64,000 nt of DNA from Paraburkholderia eburnea (GTDB lineage: Bacteria; Pseudomonadota; Gammaproteobacteria; Burkholderiales; Burkholderiaceae): NCBI RefSeq assembly GCF_002917095.1, contig NZ_PQGA01000009.1, positions 124,001-188,000 on the forward strand, in the 5' to 3' direction. Under the pieces are notes generated by a model that saw only the letters and a program-made list of their open reading frames with translations, had not been told where the DNA came from and did not search any database. Shown here piece after piece: positions 1 to 6,891 of the stretch. The position numbers and the translations under genes are program-made. Each line of letters starts with the position of its first letter. The first letter of the stretch is position 1.

Positions 1-581
1 GCGCCAGTCTCGCCGCGGGCATGAACGAAGTGATGGTCAAGCCGGTGCGAGTCGGTGCGCTTTATGCAAGCCTGTCGCGTCAATTCGCGCACGTTCGCGG
101 GCCCGGCGAGCGCACGAGCGCCAATCCGGCGCCGCAGGCCCGGATGCAGCCTCAGGCGTCGAATGTGGCGGACACGCCGGTTGTGCCAGCCGCCAAAGTC
201 GCCGACGAAGATCTGCTCGACGCGATGCAACTCGACGAACTGGCCTCGCTTGGTTTGCTCGATCCGAGCTTCCTGAAGGGCATTGCGCAGATCCGCGCGC
301 TGATCGACGAAATTGGCGTGCACGCGCGGGCGCAGGATGGCCGGGCGCTGCATCATGCGATGCATATCCTGCTGGGCGTGAGCGGGAATATCGGCGCGAA
401 GGCCTTGCATGCCTTCGCGCGCCGCCTCTATCCCGAGTTGCAGGGTGGCGGCTTGCCCACCGGGACAGGCTGGCTGGAGGCGCTAACCGAGCTGGGAATC
501 CGCTCGGCGGATGCGCTGCAAAGCTACTTTGTCGTGGTGACGGGATTCGGCGACTCGCGGCGCACGTTCGTGGACGATTGA
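1..581 (+). CDS. Hybrid sensor kinase / response regulator, C-terminal part with HPt domain (5' truncated)
   Basis: The reading frame is open from base 3, so the gene starts outside the window. The first residues (ASLAAGMNEVMVKPV) are the end of a receiver domain, with the conserved Lys-Pro of its last strand. A Pro/Ala-rich linker follows, then a helical HPt-like domain whose motif HILLGVSGNIGA matches the usual H-x-L-K-G-x-x-x-x-x-G-A phosphotransfer signature. The upstream part should hold sensor and kinase domains, making this a phosphorelay protein of the inner membrane or cytosol (family knowledge). Its 3' end overlaps the convergent kinase gene by 58 bases. The lysine normally found in HxLKG is Leu here, so phosphotransfer activity is likely but unproven. 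Confidence 0.8.
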   Translation, partial: ASLAAGMNEVMVKPVRVGALYASLSRQFAHVRGPGERTSANPAPQARMQPQASNVADTPVVPAAKVADEDLLDAMQLDELASLGLLDPSFLKGIAQIRALIDEIGVHARAQDGRALHHAMHILLGVSGNIGAKALHAFARRLYPELQGGGLPTGTGWLEALTELGIRSADALQSYFVVVTGFGDSRRTFVDD

Positions 582-1753
582 AGCGGTTCGGGCTGGGCCG
601 CATCGACAGCAGGCACAGCAGACACAGCAGGATTGGCGACGCGTACTTCGTGCTCGCCAAAACACATCGACACCGTGGTGCCCTGGCCCCATGTGGACTC
701 GATCTTCAGACTGCCTCGCAAAGAGCGCATGACCCGGTTGCAGAAAATCATCCCCATGCCATGCCCGCCGTCCTGTGCATGGGTGGTCACGGGGTCGCGC
801 AGCAGGCGCGCCTGAATCTCGGGCGGGATGCCCGTGCCGTTGTCGTGCACACGGATCTGGGGCGCGGCGCCGCCGGCGATCTCAATGCGCAATACCGGTT
901 CGTCGGTCTTCGCGAGCGCGCGTAATGCATTGGCCAGCAGCGAGGACAGCACCAGCACCACGCAGTTGGGCATCGAGCGCACGACGAAGTCCGACTGAAG
1001 ATCCACGCTGACCCAATCGCGTTGCGGTCCCGAAAACGGCCAGCTGTCGAGCACGGCGGCGACCAGTTTCGCGGCGCTCGTGTCGCGCCCGGCGTCCGGT
1101 GCGAGCGCCGACGTGGCCGCGCTCTTGTTCAGTGTGTCCCAGAACGAGGAGATGAGCGCCATGCAATATTGGGCGTTGTTCAGCATCAACGTGGCTGCTT
1201 GCGCGATATCGCTCTGGCTGGACGGCGCGCTCAAATCGGCGGCGTTGTTCTGGACGTTGCCCGCGAACAGCGCAATGGTGGCGAGCGGCGTATTCAGTTC
1301 GTGGGCAAGAAACGCCAGTGTCTCGTTCATCGCGAGCAAGCGCTGCTGATGCGCCTCGCGTTCGCCGTGTCGCGACAGCGCTTCGCGCACGACGCCGCGA
1401 ATCGCGCTCACGCGCAGCGGCTTTTCCAGCACACGGAACACATTCCCGGAATTCACGGTTTGCAGCAGCATGTCCTTGTCCGCATAGGCGGTGACAAGAA
1501 TGCCGACAATATGCGGATAACGCCGCGCCGCTTCACCGAGCAGGCTCGCACCATCGTCGGTGGGCATACGGAAGTCGGTGACCAGCACGGCGATTTCAGC
1601 GTGATGGCGCGCGAGGATCGACAACGCCTCGTCTGCGTTGCGCGCGAGGTGGACGGGCCACGTGCCATCGATGGCACGTTCGAAATGCACGCGCGACAGC
1701 TCGTCGTCGTCGACGAAAAGAATGGAAAGCGGCGCCGCGGAAGGCTGGGTCAT
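524..1753 (-). CDS. Receiver-histidine kinase protein (response regulator with C-terminal kinase domain)
   Basis: 409 aa in an inverted order: a receiver domain first and a transmitter second. The receiver (residues 10-125) has the acidic triplet at 15-17, the phospho-acceptor D60 in VTDFRMP and K111 in LEKPL. The kinase part has the H-box AHELNTPLA with H151, an N-box (LLANALRAL, N275) and the G-boxes DNGTG (304-308) and GHGMG (330-334). There is no membrane segment, so it is a cytosolic relay protein. The same architecture and HELNTPL box are known from PhcR/PhcQ-type regulators of beta-proteobacterial quorum sensing; a similar role here is inference. The hybrid kinase ending at 581 is a plausible partner, although the two genes converge. 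Confidence 0.85.
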   Translation of the reverse strand: MTQPSAAPLSILFVDDDELSRVHFERAIDGTWPVHLARNADEALSILARHHAEIAVLVTDFRMPTDDGASLLGEAARRYPHIVGILVTAYADKDMLLQTVNSGNVFRVLEKPLRVSAIRGVVREALSRHGEREAHQQRLLAMNETLAFLAHELNTPLATIALFAGNVQNNAADLSAPSSQSDIAQAATLMLNNAQYCMALISSFWDTLNKSAATSALAPDAGRDTSAAKLVAAVLDSWPFSGPQRDWVSVDLQSDFVVRSMPNCVVLVLSSLLANALRALAKTDEPVLRIEIAGGAAPQIRVHDNGTGIPPEIQARLLRDPVTTHAQDGGHGMGMIFCNRVMRSLRGSLKIESTWGQGTTVSMCFGEHEVRVANPAVSAVPAVDAAQPEPLQSSTNVRRESPNPVTTTK

Positions 1754-1972
1754 CGTGGTCCCGTCGATGAGCGTGTGTCAGTGGCGGCTCGCCGAATGCC
1801 TGCATAGGGCAGTCTCGACGGTATTTCTATGCGTGCCGAATCGCAAGGGCGGACGAGCCAGAGAGCGTCTGGAATGATAGCCTGGCGAGCGCCAGACACC
1901 GCGAGTCACGATCGTGCCGCCCTATTTGGGGGCGGCACGACAGACCACGAACACGTCGGGGCTCATCGGGAC

Positions 1973-2449
1973 TTAATGGCGGCCCGGATCGTCATGCGGC
2001 GGAACCACGGGATCGACGCTTTCCCAATACGGCTCTCTGCCGTAATACGCGTGGACCGTGCTGCCCCAACCGGTGTCGGCCATCGACGGCCATTGATCCT
2101 TGTCGAAACCCGGGGCGCTGCGCACGCGTTCCGACGATACATTGAGCAGGAAGCACTTGCGGCTCGTGTCGAGCGTGAGCGCGTTCCAGGGAATCGCCAG
2201 CAACTTGTCGCCGATACCGAGAAAGCCGCCGCTCGACATCACCGCATAGGCGATACGGCCGCTTTGCACGTCCAGCATGATGTCCTTGATCTTGCCGACT
2301 TCTTCGCCATCCGAACTAAGGATCTTGTCGCCGTCGAGCGTGCTGGCGGCCATGACATCGGGGCCGGGACCGGCGGCGGTGGATGCGCCCTTGCCGACGA
2401 TGCGCGCGCCATTGCTGGTGGGCATGGGGTTGGGGGTAAAGGTAGGCAT
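1973..2449 (-). CDS. PRC-barrel domain protein
   Basis: About 158 aa. The start at 2449 is chosen because AAGGAGAC lies just upstream; the frame is open further 5' but without a ribosome site. After a short N-terminal segment rich in Thr, Asn and Pro comes a PRC-barrel: ASTLDGDKILSSDGEEVGKI, then KDIMLDVQSGRIAYAVM and a second strand set ending near KCFLLNVS. PRC-barrels occur in RNA-processing factors and photosynthetic reaction centres and, in soil proteobacteria, as stand-alone stress-induced proteins of unknown partner. No signal peptide or membrane segment is evident. The small hydrophilic gene at 2564-2764 lies upstream on the same strand and may be co-transcribed. Confidence 0.85.
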   Translation of the reverse strand: MPTFTPNPMPTSNGARIVGKGASTAAGPGPDVMAASTLDGDKILSSDGEEVGKIKDIMLDVQSGRIAYAVMSSGGFLGIGDKLLAIPWNALTLDTSRKCFLLNVSSERVRSAPGFDKDQWPSMADTGWGSTVHAYYGREPYWESVDPVVPPHDDPGRH

Positions 2450-2563
2450 GTCCGTCTCCTTGCGTAAGGCACTGCGTTGAGTTCGGCCGAACCGTCGTGG
2501 TCTGGCCGCGGTGACTTCTCTAGCGCAATGTGCGTGCCGCAAGGAATCGGTCATGGGTACCGG

Positions 2564-2764
2564 TCAGCCCACCGGCGTTTCGCCTTCGCCGGACTGCTTG
2601 CCCGGACGGTCGGCGGGCGACTGCTTGCGTCCCTCGTCGTGGCGCTCCGGCATTTTGCTGCGCTCGTCGTCGTTGTGTTGCGCAGGTTTGGGATGACGCA
2701 GCGCTTCTTCGTGCGCTTCGTTCTGTTCGCCTTCCGGCTTTTTCTGCTCCGCGTTTGCGTTCAT
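2564..2764 (-). CDS. Small highly hydrophilic protein, unknown function
   Basis: 66 aa, with a good ribosome site (AAAGGAGC) seven bases before the ATG. The product is almost entirely charged or polar (Glu, Lys, Gln, Asn, His, Pro) with no hydrophobic core, which suggests an intrinsically disordered cytosolic protein. Similar short charged proteins are common in Burkholderiaceae beside stress genes. It lies just upstream of and co-oriented with the PRC-barrel gene. I do not recognise a family. Confidence 0.55.
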   Translation of the reverse strand: MNANAEQKKPEGEQNEAHEEALRHPKPAQHNDDERSKMPERHDEGRKQSPADRPGKQSGEGETPVG

Positions 2765-3244
2765 GGCATCGCTCCTTTGAAGTCCACCGGATCTGTCCGG
2801 TCGATGCCATCACGCCCGCAAGGACTGCGCCCGGTCTGTGACGCTGCTTTGCTCTTCGCGTTGGGCCTTGTGCGCCCGCTGAAGCCGTTCATATAGCAGG
2901 GTGATTTTTTTGCGGGGATCGATCAGGAATTTTTTGCCTATTAATTCGATATGCGAATTAATAACCGTGGGTGCTGCCAGCGTGAAAGAGCCTGCTATCA
3001 AGGTTCCAGACGCTTACGTTTCGAGCGGATGAATTCGCGCATCTCAGCTAGCAAGCGCACGCTCGTGCGCTTATTAAAACGTTTGCGCGTGCTCCGGTAG
3101 TTTTCCGCTAAGTGCGATGCCTGGGGTAAAAAATGCCGGATTGCTGCCGTAAACAAGAGCAAGGCGAGGAGCACGACACACAGCGCCTCATGACTAAAGA
3201 GCGCATTGCATCGTGCGCCGAATACACCGACGCTGGACCACTGC
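2765..3244. other. 480-base intergenic region
   Basis: This region separates the small hydrophilic gene (minus strand) from the GGDEF gene (plus strand), so it should hold two divergent promoters. It is clearly more AT-rich than the flanks, with T-tracts near 2905-2935, and contains the perfect inverted repeat at 2940-2962. Short frames exist (for example on the minus strand at 2810-3001), but none has a ribosome site or recognisable sequence. Confidence 0.6.
2940..2962. promoter_or_regulatory. Perfect 9-bp inverted repeat, operator-like
   Basis: ATTAATTCG is followed by five bases and then CGAATTAAT. It lies in the AT-rich divergent promoter region. It has no trailing T-run in either direction that would make it a terminator. 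A dimeric repressor site is the simplest reading; the binding protein is unknown. Confidence 0.5.
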
Positions 3245-5116
3245 ATGATTACCGCACCGCTTCCGCTCGACGAAGACCTGCGCCTGCAGGCGCTCAGACG
3301 TCTGGATATTCTCGACTCCGAACCGGAAGAAGCGTTCGACCGCATCTCGCGGCTGGCCGCACGGGCGTTCGGCGTGCCGATCGTGCTGGTGTCGCTGGTC
3401 GACGAGGACCGGCAGTGGTTCAAGTCGCATCACGGTCTCGCGGCCTGCGAGACGCCGCGCAGCATGTCGTTCTGCGCGCACGCCGTCCTCAGCAAACGCA
3501 TGCTCGTGGTGGAGGACACCTTCGACGACGAGCGCTTTCTCGACAATCCGCTCGTGCTGGGCGCGCCGTATATCCGCTTCTACGCGGGCGCGCCACTGCG
3601 CCTCGCGGACGGCCAGGTGATCGGCACGCTTTGTTTGATCGACACGCGCGCGCGCAGTTTCGAGTCGGACGACGCCCAGGCGCTCGCCGAATACGCACAA
3701 CTGATCGAGCGCGAAATCGAGGTGCGCCACCAGTTGATCCGCTCGCGCACGGCGCACGAGCGCGACCGCCGCTCGCTGGCGATCAGCGAGGCGCGCTTCA
3801 CGACCGTATTCAAGGAATCGCCGATCGGCAACGCGCTGGTCGCGCTCGACGGGCGTTTTCTGGAAGTCAACCCCACGTTCACCGAAATCACCGGCTACGA
3901 CGAGGCGACGCTGCGCAAGCTGACCTTCGCCGAAGTCACGCATCCCGCCGATGTCGCTTCCGATGTCGCGCTCGCGGCGGAACTGGTGGCCGGCAAACAG
4001 ACCACCTACGCGACCGAAAAGCGCTACGTGCGCCCTGACGGCACGGCGATCTGGGTCAATCTTGCCGTGACGTTGCTGCGTGACGCCGCGGGCATGCCGC
4101 TGCATTTCATCGCCGCCGTGCAGGACATCGACGGCCGCAAGAAAAGCGAAGACGCGCTGCGCAACTATCACGCGGAACTGGAGGACCGTGTGCGCGAGCG
4201 TACCGCCGAGCTGCGCCGCAGCCGCGACGCCCGGCAGACCATTACGGACAATTTGCCCGTGCTGATCGCCGCCGTGGATCGCGATCTGCGCTACCAGTTC
4301 AACAACGAGACCTTCAAGCGCGTGCTGGCCAAACCTTCGGCCGCGCTGCGCGGGGTGAGCATTCGCGACATGCTGCGCCCCGAACTGTTCGAGCAGTTGC
4401 AGCCGTTCTTCACGCGCGCGCTGGCGGGCGAGCGCGTGACCTGCGACGAAGTGCGCTATCGCGCGGACGAGGAGCGCGTCTGGTGCACGACCTATATTCC
4501 CGCCGAGCGCGAGGGCAAGGTGACGGGGTTCTACGTCGTATCGCACGACGTCACTCAGCAGCGCCGCACCGAGCGCGAATTGCGCGAGCGCGCGCTGATC
4601 GACCCGCTCACGGGGCTGGCGAACCGGCGCGCGCTCGAAGAAGAACTGCGCACGACCCTGGGCGAGGCGAGCGCTTTTGCGTTGTCCTTTATCGATCTCG
4701 ACGGCTTCAAGGGCATCAACGATCGCCACGGCCACGATACCGGCGATGCGCTGCTGCGCGAAGTGGCGCAGCGGCTCACGGCGACGGTGCGCACGGGCGA
4801 CTTCGTGAGCCGGCTGGGCGGCGACGAATTCGTGGTAGTGAGCCGTGGCGTCACCGAGGCGGCGAGCGCCGGGCGCATCGCCCAGGCGGTCTGCCAGTCG
4901 CTTGCGAGGCCCCTGCTGGCGGGCGGCCAGGCAATCGAATGCAGCGCGAGCGTGGGCGTGGCGCTGCACCGCGCTCAGGACGGCGGAGCGCCGCCCGACG
5001 AGCCGCTCTGTCTCGCCGACGCCGCGATGTACGAGGCCAAGCGGGCGGGCCGCAATACGTGGCGGCTGGCGCGGCCAGCGTCGCGCGCGGCCCGCGCGCC
5101 GTCGGCGGCGCAATAG
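3245..5116 (+). CDS. GAF-PAS-PAS-GGDEF diguanylate cyclase
   Basis: About 623 aa from the ATG at 3245; a TTG 39 bases upstream is an alternative start. Order of domains: GAF (about 20-155), PAS (about 175-300, ending in a GRKKSEDAL linker), a short coiled coil (ELEDRVRERTAELRRS), a second PAS (about 340-450) and GGDEF (about 455-610). The active-site loop RLGGDEF is intact near residue 524, so it should convert two GTP to c-di-GMP. RTGD stands five residues before it and matches the inhibitory RxxD I-site, implying product feedback. No membrane segment is present, so it is a cytosolic sensor; the signal is unknown. No EAL domain follows. Confidence 0.93.
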   Translation: MITAPLPLDEDLRLQALRRLDILDSEPEEAFDRISRLAARAFGVPIVLVSLVDEDRQWFKSHHGLAACETPRSMSFCAHAVLSKRMLVVEDTFDDERFLDNPLVLGAPYIRFYAGAPLRLADGQVIGTLCLIDTRARSFESDDAQALAEYAQLIEREIEVRHQLIRSRTAHERDRRSLAISEARFTTVFKESPIGNALVALDGRFLEVNPTFTEITGYDEATLRKLTFAEVTHPADVASDVALAAELVAGKQTTYATEKRYVRPDGTAIWVNLAVTLLRDAAGMPLHFIAAVQDIDGRKKSEDALRNYHAELEDRVRERTAELRRSRDARQTITDNLPVLIAAVDRDLRYQFNNETFKRVLAKPSAALRGVSIRDMLRPELFEQLQPFFTRALAGERVTCDEVRYRADEERVWCTTYIPAEREGKVTGFYVVSHDVTQQRRTERELRERALIDPLTGLANRRALEEELRTTLGEASAFALSFIDLDGFKGINDRHGHDTGDALLREVAQRLTATVRTGDFVSRLGGDEFVVVSRGVTEAASAGRIAQAVCQSLARPLLAGGQAIECSASVGVALHRAQDGGAPPDEPLCLADAAMYEAKRAGRNTWRLARPASRAARAPSAAQ

Positions 5117-5457
5117 GGAACTGCAAGGGACACGCAAGGTTTTGAGAATCACGCCCGGATGCAAGGTCCGGGAACGGAATCTGCTGATACTCGCCAGCAA
5201 TGGGCTGGTAGCCGCTTTGCAGCGTTTCGTAGCGGATCGATCTGACGTGCCGGCGCGGACTTCTCGCTCCGCCGTGCGCAAATCCGACCGAGACACGATC
5301 AAGCCCTGATTCCGCGAGCGGACGCTCCGTCAGGGCGCGCGCCGTGCGGATCGATCTGCATCGACGACTACCGGGACCAGACAAGCGCGTTGCACGGTTT
5401 GACGCGCGCCGCCCGTTTTTTCGTACGTTTGCACAATTGCTTACCCGCACCCATCCC
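5117..5457. other. 341-base intergenic region
   Basis: It lies between the GGDEF gene and the heme-oxygenase-like gene. A short stem (CCCGGA/TCCGGG near 5154-5172) lacks a T-run. The frame of the downstream gene stays open upstream to a GTG at 5344, so part of this stretch could be coding if that earlier start were used. No other element is recognised. Confidence 0.5.
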
Positions 5458-6072
5458 GTGACCGCCCTTCGATCCACAGCCGAATCGTCGTTCGTCGACG
5501 TCCTCGGCGCTCTGCGCCTTGCTACCGCGTCGCGCCAGGAAAGCGCCGAGCGCGCCATGCCGCTCGCCGTCCCCACGCCCACGCTGGCCGATTACCAGCA
5601 ACATCTGCGGATCTTGCACGCCTGGCTCGCGCCGCTCGAAGCCTGGTTGCGGCGCTTCGCCGATGGCCCGCAAGATCCCGGCTTGCTGCCGCCGCGTGCG
5701 CGCCTCGCGCTGATCGAGCGCGATCTCGCGCATCCGGTCTTGCGGGGCATGGAAGACGCGCCGCCGCCGCCGGATGCCTCCTCATCGCTCGCGCCGCTCG
5801 AAGCGAACGCGGCCTGGCGCTGGGGCGCCTGTTATGTCATCGAGGGCTTGCAACTGGGCAGCGCCGTGCTGGTGCGTCGTCATGCGGGCACGTTCGCGCC
5901 TCATGCACTCGACTATCCGGGCGGCGACGGCAACGCTTCCGGCCCGCGCTGGCATGCCTTCGTCGCGGCCATGCGCCGCGCCGTGCATACGCCGCGCGAT
6001 GTCGATCTCGCTTGTGCCGGGGCGCGCGCCGCGTTCGACCGCCTCATCGCGCTGCTTCCTGTGACGGCTTGA
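5458..6072 (+). CDS. Heme-oxygenase-like protein (BphO family) with Gln at the proximal His position
   Basis: About 204 aa from a GTG at 5458, which fits the usual length of biliverdin-producing heme oxygenases; an upstream GTG at 5344 would add 38 residues. The N-terminal helix reads LRLATASRQESAE and the distal-helix region reads GACYVIEGLQLGSAVL, close to the G-x-YVIEGS-x-LGG motif of the family. In known enzymes the first motif is T-x-x-x-H-x-x-x-E, where His binds heme iron; here Q27 (codon CAG, 5536-5538) takes that place. It may therefore bind heme differently, bind another ligand or be inactive. Neighbours give no phytochrome gene. Family assignment is fairly secure; function is not. 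Confidence 0.7.
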   Translation: MTALRSTAESSFVDVLGALRLATASRQESAERAMPLAVPTPTLADYQQHLRILHAWLAPLEAWLRRFADGPQDPGLLPPRARLALIERDLAHPVLRGMEDAPPPPDASSSLAPLEANAAWRWGACYVIEGLQLGSAVLVRRHAGTFAPHALDYPGGDGNASGPRWHAFVAAMRRAVHTPRDVDLACAGARAAFDRLIALLPVTA

Positions 6073-6201
6073 GCGTTCGCCATGGCGACATCACTGTCGG
6101 CTTCCGACGCTGCTGCTTTTGGTGCGACGTTTCGCGTGAGTTTGCCGCGCTATCGCTGTCGCCAGTGCCGGTGCCGGTGAGAGGCATGCCCAGGCGGGCG
6201 G

Positions 6202-6207
6202 TACAAT
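6202..6207 (+). promoter_or_regulatory. Candidate -10 box of the pyrophosphohydrolase gene
   Basis: TACAAT, 30 bases before the ATG, fits a sigma-70 -10 element. No convincing -35 hexamer stands at the right distance, so the call is weak. Confidence 0.35.
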
Positions 6208-6236
6208 CCGGGCTTTGCGTCCCAACGTCCGTTGCC

Positions 6237-6608
6237 ATGACCGATTCCCCGCAAACCACGCCGCTCGACGCGCTGATGCAGCAGGTGCTCGCGTTTCGCG
6301 AAGCGCGCGACTGGCAGCAGTTTCACACGCTGCGCAACCTGATCGTCTCGACCAGCATCGAGGCGGGCGAGCTGCTCGAAACGATTCAATGGAAGGACGA
6401 TGCGCAGATAGCCGCGATGCTCGCCGATCAGCAGGGCCGCGCGCACCTCGAACAGGAATGCGCCGACGTGTTCATCTATCTGCTGCTGGTGGCGCATACG
6501 GCGGGTTTCGATCTCGTGAAGGCGGCGGCCGACAAGGTACGCGTAAACGAGACGCGCTATCCGGTCGACAAGGCCCGCGGCAACGCGAAGAAACATAGCG
6601 AGCTTTGA
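6237..6608 (+). CDS. MazG-like nucleotide pyrophosphohydrolase
   Basis: 123 aa from the ATG at 6237. It aligns with the short all-alpha NTP pyrophosphohydrolases of the MazG/RS21-C6 (dCTPase) type. Helix 2 carries EAGELLE and a later helix EQECADVFIY, which together give the ExxE...ExxD acidic set that binds Mg2+. The KVRVNETRYP motif near the C-terminus is also typical. Such enzymes hydrolyse non-canonical or excess dNTPs to the monophosphate and pyrophosphate in the cytosol (family knowledge). It has its own candidate promoter and no obvious operon partner. Confidence 0.87.
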   Translation: MTDSPQTTPLDALMQQVLAFREARDWQQFHTLRNLIVSTSIEAGELLETIQWKDDAQIAAMLADQQGRAHLEQECADVFIYLLLVAHTAGFDLVKAAADKVRVNETRYPVDKARGNAKKHSEL

Positions 6609-6891
6609 CGCGCATGGGCGCGGGCCGGTGCTATGGCGCCTGCAATTCGCGGCCGGAGAATCCTTCACGACGAGGGCGCCCGATCGCCTCGCGCTGCGCG
6701 CACTGCTTGCGCGACCCCATGTCGAGTCGAACGTGCGCGTGGATGGCGCGGGGCTTTATTTGACGAAGTGAGCCGCGAAGTTTGCGGTTTTATCGGCTCG
6801 CGGTTATCGACGGCGGCTCGTGCCGGTAGCGCACCGATGGTGCGTGGGAGGGCAAATTGCGTGCCGCCATTTCAGAATGGCGCGCACGGCC

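Noticed and set aside
2810..3001. A 63-aa minus-strand frame in the AT-rich region before the GGDEF gene
   Set aside because: No ribosome site, no recognisable sequence, and it spans the inverted repeat and T-tracts expected of regulatory DNA.
3194..5302. A long minus-strand frame opposite the GGDEF gene
   Set aside because: It is antisense to a clear GAF-PAS-GGDEF protein and has low-complexity composition.
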